From Rhodospirillales bacterium (GTDB lineage Bacteria; Pseudomonadota; Alphaproteobacteria; Micavibrionales; Micavibrionaceae): 64,000 nt of DNA. The notes below the pieces were generated by a model that saw only the letters and a program-made list of their open reading frames with translations, did no database searches and was not told the DNA's origin. The translations under genes and the position numbers were made by a program. This document shows positions 25,328-34,600 of the stretch, in pieces (position 1 is the stretch's first letter; the number at the start of each line of letters is the position of its first letter). Where the stretch lies: the NCBI GenBank assembly GCA_020638175.1, contig JACKJA010000002.1, forward strand, positions 1,178,001 to 1,242,000, in the 5' to 3' direction.

Positions 25328-27265
25328 ATGGGATCGACAAGCAATATTGGAAATGCGGCTGTGAGTGACAAGGAAACGGATACGGCGGAATCAAAGAAAA
25401 AGGATTCGCTGGAAGTTACGGTAAAAAAGCTGGTAAAGCTGGGGAAGGAGCGGGGTTTTGTCACGTATGACGAGATCAATGAAGCGCTGCCTGCCGAAGA
25501 ATTTTCTTCCGAACAGATCGAAGATGCGATGGCGATGATCACCGATGTCGGCGTGCAGCTCGTCGAAAGCGACGATGCCACTGACGATTCGGACGGTGAA
25601 AAAAATTCCAAAAACGATAACGACAACGATTACGAATCCGGCGGGAATATTTCCGCCGACGATACAGGTCGTACCGACGATCCTGTCCGCATGTATCTGC
25701 GCGAAATGGGCTCTGTTGAACTGCTCTCCCGCGAAGGCGAGATTGCGATTGCCAAGCGGATTGAAGCCGGCAAGGAAATGATGATCGGCGGAATCTGCGA
25801 AAGCCCGCTCGCGATCGAATCCCTGATCGCATGGTACAAAGCGCTGCAGGATGGCGATATCCTCCTGCGTGAAGTTATCGACCTTGATGCGACATACAGC
25901 GAAGGCGATGAAAGCGAAGACCTCGACGATGACGAAGAAGAGGGCGAAGGCGAGGAAACAGAAGGCAAAGAAGGCGATAGCGGCGATGATGAGGAAAACA
26001 GCATTTCCCTGTCCGCTATGGAAGAAGAGCTGATCCCGCAGGTTTTCGACAATTTTGCCAAAATCCAGAAATGCTACAAGAAGATGCAAAAAGCGCAGGC
26101 CCCCCGCCTCGAAGCGCTTGCAAAAGGGAAAGAGCCGGCTGCCGCCGCCAACAAGAAATACGAAGACGTCAAAACCGAGATGATCGGTCTGATGAACGCG
26201 GTGCAGCTCAATAACGCCAGGATCGATCAGTTGATCGAGCGTCTGTATAAAATCAACCGCGAGCTGGTGAGCCTCGAAGGCAAGCTGATGCGTCTTGCGA
26301 TTGATTGCGGCGTGAAACGCGAAGAGTTCATGGAAGAATATTTCGGTTCCGAACTTGACCCGCGCTGGCTGACCAAGGTGAAGAAAAAGTCCAAGAAATG
26401 GGAAAAATTCGCCGACAAATACAGTGATGAAATCAAGGATATCCGCGACCAGATTGCCGCCGTTTCCGAAGAAGCCGCGTTGCCTATGAAAGAATTCCGC
26501 CGGATCGTGTCCACGGTGCAAAAAGGCGAAAAAGAAGCCGCCCGCGCCAAAAAGGAAATGGTCGAAGCCAACCTGCGTCTGGTGATTTCCATTGCCAAGA
26601 AATATACCAACCGCGGCCTGCAATTCCTCGACCTGATCCAGGAAGGCAATATCGGCCTGATGAAAGCCGTCGATAAATTCGAATATCGCCGCGGTTATAA
26701 ATTCTCGACTTACGCGACATGGTGGATCCGGCAGGCGATTACCCGCTCGATCGCCGATCAGGCCCGCACGATCCGGATCCCGGTCCACATGATCGAAACC
26801 ATCAACAAACTGGTGCGGACCTCCCGCCAGATGATGCACGAAATCGGCCGCGAACCGACCCCGGAAGAGCTGGCTGCGCGCCTGCACATGCCGCTGGATA
26901 AGGTCCGCAAAGTCCTGAAAATCGCCAAGGAACCTGTCTCCCTCGAAACCCCGATCGGGGATGAGGAAGACTCATCGCTCGGCGATTTCATCGAAGATAA
27001 AAACGCGATCCTGCCGGTTGAAAGCGCGATCCATTCGAACCTGCGCGAAACCACAACCCGCGTACTGGCATCCCTGACCCCGCGGGAAGAACGTGTCCTG
27101 CGGATGCGTTTCGGGATCGGCATGAACACCGATCACACGCTCGAGGAAGTCGGCCAGCAATTCAACGTGACCCGCGAACGGATCCGCCAGATCGAAGCCA
27201 AAGCGCTCCGTAAACTGAAGCACCCCAGCCGCTCCCGCAAACTGCGCAGCTTCCTGGATACATAA
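25328..27265 (+). CDS. rpoD: RNA polymerase primary sigma factor sigma-70
   Basis: The housekeeping sigma factor, 645 residues. Region 1.1 is at the N-terminus and region 1.2 follows at about 118 (DPVRMYLREMGSVELLSREGE). A very acidic non-conserved insert (about residues 190-222) precedes regions 2.1-2.4 (ANLRLVISIAKKYTNRGLQF and KFSTYATWWIRQAITRSIAD). Region 3 and then region 4 end with the helix-turn-helix EEVGQQFNVTRERIRQIEAK. It sits 87 bases after dnaG. An AT-rich weak hairpin lies between the two genes. A terminator-like inverted repeat follows. Confidence 0.98.
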   Translation: MGSTSNIGNAAVSDKETDTAESKKKDSLEVTVKKLVKLGKERGFVTYDEINEALPAEEFSSEQIEDAMAMITDVGVQLVESDDATDDSDGEKNSKNDNDNDYESGGNISADDTGRTDDPVRMYLREMGSVELLSREGEIAIAKRIEAGKEMMIGGICESPLAIESLIAWYKALQDGDILLREVIDLDATYSEGDESEDLDDDEEEGEGEETEGKEGDSGDDEENSISLSAMEEELIPQVFDNFAKIQKCYKKMQKAQAPRLEALAKGKEPAAAANKKYEDVKTEMIGLMNAVQLNNARIDQLIERLYKINRELVSLEGKLMRLAIDCGVKREEFMEEYFGSELDPRWLTKVKKKSKKWEKFADKYSDEIKDIRDQIAAVSEEAALPMKEFRRIVSTVQKGEKEAARAKKEMVEANLRLVISIAKKYTNRGLQFLDLIQEGNIGLMKAVDKFEYRRGYKFSTYATWWIRQAITRSIADQARTIRIPVHMIETINKLVRTSRQMMHEIGREPTPEELAARLHMPLDKVRKVLKIAKEPVSLETPIGDEEDSSLGDFIEDKNAILPVESAIHSNLRETTTRVLASLTPREERVLRMRFGIGMNTDHTLEEVGQQFNVTRERIRQIEAKALRKLKHPSRSRKLRSFLDT

Positions 27266-27292
27266 CTACCCTTGTTTTATGAAAAGCTTGCG

Positions 27293-27314
27293 TTAGGGGA
27301 AGTGTTTCCCCTAA
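27293..27314 (+). terminator. Terminator-like hairpin after rpoD
   Basis: TTAGGGGAA (27293-27301) and TTCCCCTAA (27306-27314) form a nine-pair perfect stem with a four-base loop, 28 bases after the rpoD stop. No T-run follows at once (TATCCCGTCTTTATTTTT), so it is a plausible but imperfect terminator. Confidence 0.5.
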
Positions 27315-27354
27315 TATCCCGTCTTTATTTTTAATAATAAAAACGGATGTGTTT

Positions 27355-28623
27355 ATGGACAGGGAACATCTTTCTCAAATTAAAGGCGTCGATATCGTTC
27401 CATACGATGATCTGCGCCGTGAGGAAACAGGCGAGGCCCGGACGATCATTCGCCAAAATCGTATTGCCGTCGTAAACTTCAACAACAGGAGGGCGACCGG
27501 CATTGCTGTGCCCTATATAACGGGGCTGGCGATTGCCAACGGGGGAACCAATCTTAATCAGATTAACGTCAGATCGTTTTTCAATCAGGATGTTAATACG
27601 TTAAAGGGCGCCTACACCGTAACGGTTAGCGAACAGGCAACCAAAGGCTTTGTCTACATGGACAAAGACTGTGTAGAGAGAAAATGGGAGGAGTTCCAGG
27701 TTATGCTTCCGCCTGCTATTGTCCATGATCTGGGTGAAAAGCTGGAAATCCCGGTCTGGCCGTGGGTTGAGCTGGAAGCCGGAGGCTATGATGTATTGCG
27801 TGCGACAAGCCAGCTCGAATTTCCTTATGTAACAAACAAGGGTGTGCATGACGCTGGAAAGAGTAATTTTCTGAACCAGCTCCATAACTATGGCAAGCCG
27901 GTTTACATGGCCCATGTGAACGGTCGTGAAATTATGCCCAAGGCATTGATGATGTCACCGCAATATCAGGATGAAATACAGGAACTGAGTGCATCAAAAC
28001 TTGTCACAGTTCCGGACAGCTTGCTTTTGCATACGCGTATATCGGATTGGGATATTCCGGATGACGAGATATGGGTCATGAAAGATGCAAAAAGACTGGA
28101 TCCGGAAACGGAAATCGTCTTTTTGCCCCCCCGGCCGAAAGCGCAGGTCAGAGATTTTTTGCGTGAAAAATCACATTGTATACCGATGAGCGTCGATGAT
28201 GTAACACAGATCAAATTCTATGATATGTATGCTGGAAAATCTGAGTTTTGGCAGATGTTTGAAATGGCCGCCACGGCGTTACTGGCAAGCGAAAATGCCA
28301 GCGCATCCTATATTAACGTGAATTCGCGTTTCAAAAGCAAAGCGCCGCACCGCGTTATGATGTGCAATGACCCGCATGGCGGGATCGATCTGCTGTCAAA
28401 AACCCAGATCGAAGGCGGACCGGTTCAGTTGCGGAGCCTTCAAAGCCAAAGATTTCAGAAAACGCTGAACAATGCGTTTTATACCGTGTCGGCAATTCCG
28501 GGGAACGTCGTGGAAATGCGGGCTGTCAAAGAAGGGCGCCCCGTTTACATGATCCGGGATGACGAAAGAACCATGGGGGCAGTCCTTCATGCCCGCAGGC
28601 TTGCCCGGCTGGTTAATTCGTAA
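27355..28623 (+). CDS. Large unknown protein, 422 aa
   Basis: Unrecognised soluble protein without a signal peptide or membrane segment. It has mixed alpha/beta character and a leading segment rich in Asn and Arg. Recurring basic/aromatic patches include GKPVYMAHVNGREIMPKALM near residue 184 and GRPVYMIRDDERTMGAVLHA near 395, which look like two related strand-turn units, each with G-(K/R)-P-V-Y-M. GTG at 27349 lies two codons upstream; the ATG at 27355 is preferred because GGA lies seven bases ahead. It stands between rpoD and tRNA-Ile2 and looks lineage-specific. Confidence 0.7.
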   Translation: MDREHLSQIKGVDIVPYDDLRREETGEARTIIRQNRIAVVNFNNRRATGIAVPYITGLAIANGGTNLNQINVRSFFNQDVNTLKGAYTVTVSEQATKGFVYMDKDCVERKWEEFQVMLPPAIVHDLGEKLEIPVWPWVELEAGGYDVLRATSQLEFPYVTNKGVHDAGKSNFLNQLHNYGKPVYMAHVNGREIMPKALMMSPQYQDEIQELSASKLVTVPDSLLLHTRISDWDIPDDEIWVMKDAKRLDPETEIVFLPPRPKAQVRDFLREKSHCIPMSVDDVTQIKFYDMYAGKSEFWQMFEMAATALLASENASASYINVNSRFKSKAPHRVMMCNDPHGGIDLLSKTQIEGGPVQLRSLQSQRFQKTLNNAFYTVSAIPGNVVEMRAVKEGRPVYMIRDDERTMGAVLHARRLARLVNS

Positions 28624-28707
28624 AAGAACGCCCGGAAAACCGAATTTTAGGTGGCTTCCCGCGTAAAAGTTTGATAATTGATAGCGGTGCTGCCTGGCAG
28701 CGTGGTG

Positions 28708-28784
28708 GGGCCAGTAGCTCAGTTGGTTAGAGCGGTCCGCTCATAACGGATTGGTCGCTGGTTCAAGTCCGGCCTGGCCCACCA
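28708..28784 (+). tRNA. tRNA-Ile2 (anticodon CAU, lysidine-modified)
   Basis: A complete cloverleaf of 77 bases with an encoded CCA: acceptor stem GGGCCAG/CTGGCCC, D arm AGCTCAGTTGGTTAGAGC, anticodon loop CTCATAA, and T arm GCTGGTTCAAGTCCGGC. The anticodon is CAU. The variable/T-arm string TTGGTCGCTGGTTCAAGTCC matches the tRNA-Ile2 type (the ileX pattern), whose wobble C becomes lysidine and which reads AUA, rather than elongator or initiator Met. Confidence 0.9.
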
Positions 28785-28877
28785 TCATTCTTACGTTGCT
28801 TATCTCCTGAAACCATCGGCCAGCGCGGTGAAGTGAACCGGCGGAATCTTAAAGACTCATTCGCGGAGCGAATGGTG

Positions 28878-29963
28878 TTATGAAAACGCAGTTGGGCGGA
28901 TATCTGGACGAATTTGAATTCCTTGTTCTCTTTCAGACGTTTCCTGAGCTTGTGAATTCTTAACGGCGTTATCAAATGTATGGCTCGTACCTGTTTTTAT
29001 ATCTTTAGGCCCTACGCTTGCCGACCTACGAAAATCTGGAGAGGCGTTTACCGAAAAGGCTGCATCAGCGGCCTGTTTTTCAATGTGCCCAACAACCGAA
29101 AATTCAGAGGTTTCTATGGTCCGGTTGGGGACGTTATCAAGTTTTTGTACAACATTTTTTGAAAAACGGCGGCTATTAATCCTTTCATAGGCAAAAGAAC
29201 CGTTTTGGGATGCAATTATGCCTCCAACTTCTGTGTTTTGTTCCGGGTTATAAAGTGTATCCGTCCGCGTGATGAGGGATTTATTTATGAGTATGCCGTC
29301 CACATGGTTATTATTTCGATACGGGTATTTTTTGACATCGCTGGCATATAAAAATTGCTTTCTGAATTCTGTCGTGTCGAGATTGTCCATAGCATAAGCC
29401 CATTGCGCACCGGCCCACCTCGGGCCAACCCGGTTCGGCTTTTCATTCGGGTCTTTGTACAGGTTAACCTCTCCTATAGGATTTCCATCTAAGTCGTAGA
29501 ATTTTGCAATTCCTTTATTCCCAAGGGGGGCGTTATGATCTTGCTTGAATTCAATAGATCCGACTTTTAGGGCGTCGATCGAAAAAGGAAGGCCTATCTG
29601 TTTCCTAACCTTCTCGATATTTCGGGGGCTCTGGATATCTTTTTCGAGCATTTCACCTGCGGCAGCACTGGCAACGGATACAGCCGAACCGACGACGCCC
29701 ACAGTGACAGCGGCTGTTGCGGAGAGGGCGGCAATCGTGACAAAAGCCGCTGGCCCGGCAACAAGGGCGGCTGCCCCAGAGAGAACTAGCCCTGCGATGG
29801 GAAGCAAGCCAGCACTTCCAGCGGCGCTCATTGTTTCTGATAAATTCCCTTTAAGCCGGGACCAAAATGTTTTCTCTTCGCCCGCTTCGAAAGGGTTTGG
29901 TGGCGCGGTTTTTTTATCACTATCTGCAAAGTGTTTGATCTCTACTTTGGGGTTAAATATCAT
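28878..29963 (-). CDS. Unknown protein with long Gly/Ala-rich hydrophobic hairpin
   Basis: A 361-residue protein with no signal peptide but a striking continuous hydrophobic region at residues 48-103 (AAGSAGLLPIAGLVLSGAAA, then VAGPAAFVTIAALSATAAVT, then VGVVGSAVSV). This would span a membrane twice or more. A charged soluble C-terminal part of about 250 residues follows, rich in Asn, Tyr and Arg. The organisation resembles pore-forming or effector-type toxins, but no catalytic motif is recognised. It is convergent with tRNA-Ile2, ending about 93 bases from it. Upstream, 255 AT-rich bases separate it from rpsD. Confidence 0.65.
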   Translation of the reverse strand: MIFNPKVEIKHFADSDKKTAPPNPFEAGEEKTFWSRLKGNLSETMSAAGSAGLLPIAGLVLSGAAALVAGPAAFVTIAALSATAAVTVGVVGSAVSVASAAAGEMLEKDIQSPRNIEKVRKQIGLPFSIDALKVGSIEFKQDHNAPLGNKGIAKFYDLDGNPIGEVNLYKDPNEKPNRVGPRWAGAQWAYAMDNLDTTEFRKQFLYASDVKKYPYRNNNHVDGILINKSLITRTDTLYNPEQNTEVGGIIASQNGSFAYERINSRRFSKNVVQKLDNVPNRTIETSEFSVVGHIEKQAADAAFSVNASPDFRRSASVGPKDIKTGTSHTFDNAVKNSQAQETSEREQGIQIRPDIRPTAFS

Positions 29964-30082
29964 ATGTCTTCAAAATCCTTATGTTTACAAAGTCGCCCCC
30001 ACTGTAACCGAATATTATTAACATAATATAAAAACAAAAACCGTGTCCGAAGAAAATATTCAAGGCACAGGCTTGTTTTTCT

Positions 30083-30110
30083 TTGACAAAGATCAAAAAA
30101 TCCCTATAAA
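30083..30110 (+). promoter_or_regulatory. Near-consensus sigma-70 promoter of rpsD
   Basis: TTGACA (30083-30088) and TATAAA (30105-30110) are separated by 16 bases, giving a leader of about 100 bases before the rpsD ATG. This is the best promoter match in the window and suits a ribosomal protein gene. Confidence 0.65.
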
Positions 30111-30218
30111 TCCTCATATTCCTGAGAAACAGGCTTGGTCTGTGTTGGTTTTTTGCCAATCCCGGAAGGGAAATCGGGACATAAATTTAAATATAATGTC
30201 TATGAAAGGACTTGAAAA

Positions 30219-30839
30219 ATGAGTGAGAAAAAGCGTCCTACCGCTAAATATAAACTCGACCGCCGCCATGGCTGCAACGCCTGGGGCCGTCCGAAATCCC
30301 CGTTTAACTCCCGTCAGACCCGTCCCGGTATGCATGGCGTACGTCGTGGCAAGCTGTCCGACTATGGTGTGCAGCTGATGGCCAAGCAGCTTTTGAAAGG
30401 CTACTACGGCAACATCGGTGAAAAACGTTTCCGCCGCTACTATCAGGAAGCCGCCCGCCTGCGCGGGAACACGGCGCAAAACCTGATCGGTTTGCTGGAG
30501 CGCCGTCTGGATGCGGTTGTATACCGCGCCAAGTTCGTGCCGACCGTTTTTTCCGCCCGCCAGTTTGTTAACCACAAACATGTGACCGTAAATGGTCAGG
30601 TTGTGAACATTCCCTCCTATCAGGTCAAAGAAGGCGACGTGATCGAAGTTCGTGAAAAAGGCCGGACGATGCCGCTGGTTATTCAGGCGATCGAAAGCCC
30701 GGAGCGCGATGTTCCGGAATATATCGACGTGGACCACAAAGCATTCAAAGCGACATTCCTGCGCGCGCCGCAAGTGGAAGAAGTTCCCTATGCCGCACAA
30801 ATGGAACCGCACCTGATCGTCGAGTTTTACTCACGGTAA
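30219..30839 (+). CDS. rpsD: 30S ribosomal protein S4
   Basis: S4 nucleates assembly of the 5' domain of 16S rRNA and forms part of the mRNA entry channel. It is 206 residues. The alphaproteobacterial form has the N-terminal AKYKLDRRHGCNAWGRPKSP and the S4 RNA-binding domain (NLIGLLERRLDAVVYRAKFV, then ARQFVNHKHVTVNGQVVNIP). It is monocistronic here, with its own strong promoter and a strong terminator, as usual for alphaproteobacteria where rpsD lies outside the alpha operon. Confidence 0.97.
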   Translation: MSEKKRPTAKYKLDRRHGCNAWGRPKSPFNSRQTRPGMHGVRRGKLSDYGVQLMAKQLLKGYYGNIGEKRFRRYYQEAARLRGNTAQNLIGLLERRLDAVVYRAKFVPTVFSARQFVNHKHVTVNGQVVNIPSYQVKEGDVIEVREKGRTMPLVIQAIESPERDVPEYIDVDHKAFKATFLRAPQVEEVPYAAQMEPHLIVEFYSR

Positions 30840-30873
30840 TCATAAGAATTTGTCGATGAGCCGACATATGAAG

Positions 30874-30898
30874 AAAGCCGCTTTCAAGCGGCTTTTTT
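30874..30898 (+). terminator. Strong intrinsic terminator after rpsD
   Basis: AAAGCCGCTT and AAGCGGCTTT form a ten-pair perfect stem with a two-base core loop (effectively larger), followed by T residues. It lies 35 bases after the rpsD stop. The T-run overlaps the stop codon of the convergent trmJ gene, so it can also shield trmJ from opposing transcription. Confidence 0.9.
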
Positions 30899-31662
30899 TA
30901 TGTCTTCCCGGTCGCGGCTTTTTTGCCGATCAGGGCGCTGATAATCCCGTGAAAGGTGCGGATTTCCTGCTCACTCATCTCGGCGCGCCCCAGGGCCGTC
31001 CGCAAATTACGGATCATGATCGGTTTTTGACCGGCGGTGCGAAAGAAATGATGGGCCTCCAGCTCGCTTTCCAGCCGTTCAAACAGCTCGTTCAGATGCT
31101 CATGCGGGGCAGGGATATGCTCGTTTTCTGCGGGTTCGTAATGGGCCTGCGACCATTCATAGGCCAGCAGCAACACCGCTTGTCCCAGATTGAGGGAGGA
31201 AAAAGCCGGGTTCAGCGGGATCGTTACCACCGCATGCGCCAGCGCCACATCGTCATTGGTCAGGCCCGTGCGTTCCGCCCCGAACAGCAACCCGATCTTT
31301 TGACTCTGAGCGGCCCGCGCTCTCCCGTCTGCAGCGGCTTCCCGCGCTGTTATCACCGGCTTGGCCATTTCCCTCAGCCGCGCTGTGGTGGCGTAGACAT
31401 AGTGGCAATCGGCTACGGCGTCCGCTGTTGTCTCGTAAATCTTCACCGGCGGCATTTTATCGAGAGCGCCCGACGACATCGCCTGCGCCTTCTCATTCGG
31501 CCAGCCATCACGAGGCCGCACGAGACGCAATTCGGTTAACCCGCAATTCAGCATCGCCCGTGCCGCCGCGCCGATATTCTCACCCATCTGCGGATCGACA
31601 AGGATCACGACGGGGGCGTTCTCATCAACGGACAGGGATTGAGATTGATCGGTGCCGCTCAT
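30898..31662 (-). CDS. trmJ: tRNA (cytidine/uridine-2'-O-)-methyltransferase TrmJ
   Basis: A SPOUT-class RNA methyltransferase of 254 residues that methylates the ribose of base 32 in tRNA anticodon loops. The trefoil-knot motifs are visible: the N-terminal LVDPQMGENIGAAARAMLNC, the middle IGLLFGAERTGLTNDDVALA, and the closing NPAFSSLNLGQAVLLLAYEW, which forms the SAM-binding knot. The C-terminal helices are TrmJ-like. It lies five bases downstream of ilvA in the gltX-ilvA-trmJ row. Confidence 0.92.
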   Translation of the reverse strand: MSGTDQSQSLSVDENAPVVILVDPQMGENIGAAARAMLNCGLTELRLVRPRDGWPNEKAQAMSSGALDKMPPVKIYETTADAVADCHYVYATTARLREMAKPVITAREAAADGRARAAQSQKIGLLFGAERTGLTNDDVALAHAVVTIPLNPAFSSLNLGQAVLLLAYEWSQAHYEPAENEHIPAPHEHLNELFERLESELEAHHFFRTAGQKPIMIRNLRTALGRAEMSEQEIRTFHGIISALIGKKAATGKT

Positions 31663-31667
31663 TGGTG

Positions 31668-33200
31668 CTAAGCCGCCAGCATCCGCTGCGCCGTGGCATC
31701 TTCGACCGGGCGGGCGGTCACAACGGTGGTTTTCAGGACATCAAGAAACTGTGCTTTTTTCTCCGGGCTTTCAAATTCAAAAGCCATCAGCGCACGCCCG
31801 ATGGACTCGCCGGTGTACTGGTAATTGAAATAGCAGATATTCGCCACGCCGGAGATCTTGCGCAAGAGATCACGCAAAGCCCCGCGCCGCTCGGGGAAGT
31901 GGATATGCATCACCAGAGGGTCTTTGAATAAAGCCGGATTGTAATTGATAATGCGGTAGCGAATGTCCGGCTCCCCTGTCACATCTTCGAAGGCGGCATG
32001 ATGCTTCATCATCCCGTCATGGAGCTCATCCAGCTTGTCCGGGGCGGCTTCAAAAGCGATAACCGGATAGGCGTCATGTTCGCTGCATTTCCCGTACTGG
32101 AATTCATGAACACTGACATCGGCAAAGATACTATCGAGAATGCCGAGCAGGCTACCGCCTTGCTCATTGATGTGAAAGCGGTAAAACCGTTTCCGGTTGG
32201 CCCCGACCGCCGAACTGGCGACGAACAGGGGGATTTTCCCGAAATCGGCATTGGCGCCCGATACGATTGCCAGAACCTTCTTGCCTTTCAGCTCTGCCGG
32301 GTATTGATCGGCGTATTTCATAAGGCCCGCCAGCCCCAAAGCGCCGGAAGCTTCCGGGATCACGCGTTTGCTTTCCCAGAATGTCTGGATCGCGGCGCAA
32401 ACCTCTTCGTTGGAGACGGTGATATAGCCGTCAATAAATTCACGGCACAGGGTAAAGCAGGTGTCGCCCGCACGGGTGACGGCTGTCCCGTCGCAAAAAG
32501 TGTCGACTTTCTCAAGCGTCACAGGTTCACCGGCTTCGATCGCGGCTTTCATACAGGCCTGATCGTTTTCCTCGACCCCGATGATCTTTATGTTGGGGTA
32601 ATGCTGCTTTAGCCATAGCGATACGCCGGCCGCCATGCCGCCGCCGCCGATCTGGATAAAGGCATAATCAAACGGCCCATCGCCGGACAGGACAATTTCA
32701 TCGGCAATCGTGGCTTGCCCGGCGATCGTGCGGATATCATCAAACGGATGGATATAGGTCAGGTTCTTGTCTTTGGCGTATTGCTTGGCCGCGGCCCCGG
32801 CAACGTTGTAATCATCACCTTCAAGAATAATCTCGACATGATCCCCGCCCAGCCGTTCAACCGACATCTGTTTCATGCGCGGGGTGGATAGTGGCATAAA
32901 GATTTTGGCTTGAATGCCCAGCCGCGCGGCGGCGAGCGCTACGCCCTGCGCATGATTTCCGGCGCTGGCGGCAACAAACGGGCCTTTTTCCCCGGCATCG
33001 ACCAGAATTTTCATGCAGTTATAAGCGCCGCGCCATTTATAGGCGTTAATGGGCGAGAGATCTTCGCGCTTGATAAACAGGGAAAAATCTTCGCCGTTCA
33101 GACGCATCGGCTCCAGCGGTGTTTTCTGTCCGACATGATAGACCCGCTCCCGCGCCTGCAGGATTTCGTGGATCAGCCTGTCTTTCAACGCATCGGTCAT
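31668..33200 (-). CDS. ilvA: Threonine ammonia-lyase (biosynthetic threonine deaminase)
   Basis: IlvA converts threonine to 2-oxobutanoate, the first committed step to isoleucine. It is 510 residues, the full biosynthetic form: a PLP-dependent catalytic domain with Lys55 in NAYKWRGAYN and the phosphate-cradling GGGGMAAG near residue 190, plus two C-terminal ACT-like regulatory domains (from about residue 335), which bind isoleucine or valine in the family. The ATG directly abuts the gltX stop codon (TAG-ATG), so it is translationally coupled to gltX. Confidence 0.95.
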   Translation of the reverse strand: MTDALKDRLIHEILQARERVYHVGQKTPLEPMRLNGEDFSLFIKREDLSPINAYKWRGAYNCMKILVDAGEKGPFVAASAGNHAQGVALAAARLGIQAKIFMPLSTPRMKQMSVERLGGDHVEIILEGDDYNVAGAAAKQYAKDKNLTYIHPFDDIRTIAGQATIADEIVLSGDGPFDYAFIQIGGGGMAAGVSLWLKQHYPNIKIIGVEENDQACMKAAIEAGEPVTLEKVDTFCDGTAVTRAGDTCFTLCREFIDGYITVSNEEVCAAIQTFWESKRVIPEASGALGLAGLMKYADQYPAELKGKKVLAIVSGANADFGKIPLFVASSAVGANRKRFYRFHINEQGGSLLGILDSIFADVSVHEFQYGKCSEHDAYPVIAFEAAPDKLDELHDGMMKHHAAFEDVTGEPDIRYRIINYNPALFKDPLVMHIHFPERRGALRDLLRKISGVANICYFNYQYTGESIGRALMAFEFESPEKKAQFLDVLKTTVVTARPVEDATAQRMLAA

Positions 33201-34550
33201 CTATGCCGCTTTCTTGCCTTTCCCGAGGCGGTTCGCAGCTTTTTCCGGGCCGATCAGTGGCAAAAGAACAGCCAATTCCGGGCCGTGATCCATACCGGTC
33301 AGGGCTTGACGCAACGGCATGAACAGTTGCTTGCCCTTACGGCCTGTGGCTTCTTTCACGGCGTTTGCCCATGTCATCCATGTGTTTTCATCCCACGGCG
33401 CCGGTGGTAGCAAATCGAGTGCCTGCGCGATAAACTCAGGCTCTTCGATAACCGGATCGACTGGACCGTGCGCTACACGGGCCCATTCCTTGATATCGTC
33501 CAGCCGCGACAGGTTCGGACGAACAGACTCCCAGAAATGCTCATCAAGCTCCGGAAAACCCATGTTGGCCAGCCGCACGTTAACATCGTCAAAAGCCGTG
33601 CTGTGCAGGATTTTGGCGTTGAGACGCATCAGCTCCTCGACGTCGAATTTCGGGGTGCCGCGCCCGAATTTGGCGAAATCAAAGCTGTCGATCAGGGGCT
33701 GGAGGTCTGTGAACGGCTCAATCGGATCGGAAGAGCCCAGACGGGCCATCAGACTAAAAATTGCCATAGGTTCCAGCCCTTCATTGTCGCGCAGTTCATG
33801 AACGCTGAGCGATCCCATACGCTTGGACAACTTTCCGCCTTCGGAGTCGGATAGCAGCGGCAGGTGCGCAAACAGCGGGACCGGTGCGCCGAGCGCCTCA
33901 AACATCTGAATGTGCGCCGCCGTGTTGGATACGTGGTCTTCACCGCGCACAATGTGGGTCATGTTGTAATCAATGTCGTCGATGACCGAACAAAGGTGAT
34001 AGAGCGGGCTGCCGTCTTCACGGATCAGGACCGGATCGGACAGGTCGGCCCCGTGGAATTTAACCTCGCCGCGCACCATGTCCTGCCAGATGATCGGTGT
34101 GTGCTCCAGCTTGAAACGCCAGTGCGCCTTACGGCCTTCGGCTTCGTAGGCCGCGCGCTGCTCGGCGGATAATTCCAGTGCCCCCCGGTCATAGATCGGC
34201 GGCAAACCACGGGAAAGCTGGCTTTTGCGCTTCAGGGCCAGTTCTTCCGGCGTTTCATAGCAGGGATACAAGCGTCCATCGGCTTTCAGCTTTTCAATCA
34301 GCTCGGCATAACGCGCCGTACGGTCGCGCTGGCGTGCTTTTTCATCCCAGACACAGCCCAGCCATACCAGGGCATCTTCGATCGCTGTTTCGTATTCGGC
34401 TTTTGAGCGCTCAAGGTCCGTATCGTCAATCCGCAGCAAAAAATGCCCGTTCTGGCTCTGGCAGAACAGCCACGTAATCAACGCTGTGCGCACGTTACCA
34501 ACATGCAGGTAGCCAGTGGGTGAGGGGGCAAAACGAACTTTTACACTCAT
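33201..34550 (-). CDS. gltX: Glutamyl-tRNA synthetase
   Basis: A class I synthetase charging glutamate. It is 449 residues from the ATG at 34550, which precedes SVKVRFAPSPTGYLHVGNVR; a longer frame from 34574 adds eight unconserved residues. The HIGH-type motif is GYLHVGN and the KMSKS-type motif is KLSKRMG (about 248). The anticodon-binding helical domain occupies the C-terminal 150 residues. It is shorter than the E. coli enzyme by some 20 residues, which is normal for alphaproteobacterial forms. It forms a tight pair with ilvA. Confidence 0.95.
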   Translation of the reverse strand: MSVKVRFAPSPTGYLHVGNVRTALITWLFCQSQNGHFLLRIDDTDLERSKAEYETAIEDALVWLGCVWDEKARQRDRTARYAELIEKLKADGRLYPCYETPEELALKRKSQLSRGLPPIYDRGALELSAEQRAAYEAEGRKAHWRFKLEHTPIIWQDMVRGEVKFHGADLSDPVLIREDGSPLYHLCSVIDDIDYNMTHIVRGEDHVSNTAAHIQMFEALGAPVPLFAHLPLLSDSEGGKLSKRMGSLSVHELRDNEGLEPMAIFSLMARLGSSDPIEPFTDLQPLIDSFDFAKFGRGTPKFDVEELMRLNAKILHSTAFDDVNVRLANMGFPELDEHFWESVRPNLSRLDDIKEWARVAHGPVDPVIEEPEFIAQALDLLPPAPWDENTWMTWANAVKEATGRKGKQLFMPLRQALTGMDHGPELAVLLPLIGPEKAANRLGKGKKAA

Positions 34551-34600
34551 TATTCTTATTCCTTTGATAAGCATTTAAGCACCACTGAATAGCGGGTTTC

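Noticed and set aside
25890..26005. Acidic insert of rpoD as a foreign domain
   Set aside because: Acid-rich non-conserved regions between 1.2 and 2 are normal in proteobacterial primary sigma factors.
25391..26887. Long open frame antisense to rpoD (498 codons)
   Set aside because: It is the complement of conserved sigma regions. Its phenylalanine-rich, repetitive composition is what complementing GAA/GAC-rich codons produces.
28708..28784. Elongator or initiator tRNA-Met for the CAU anticodon
   Set aside because: The variable and T-arm sequence matches the tRNA-Ile2 pattern, and the acceptor start is a paired G, unlike the unpaired start of initiator tRNA.
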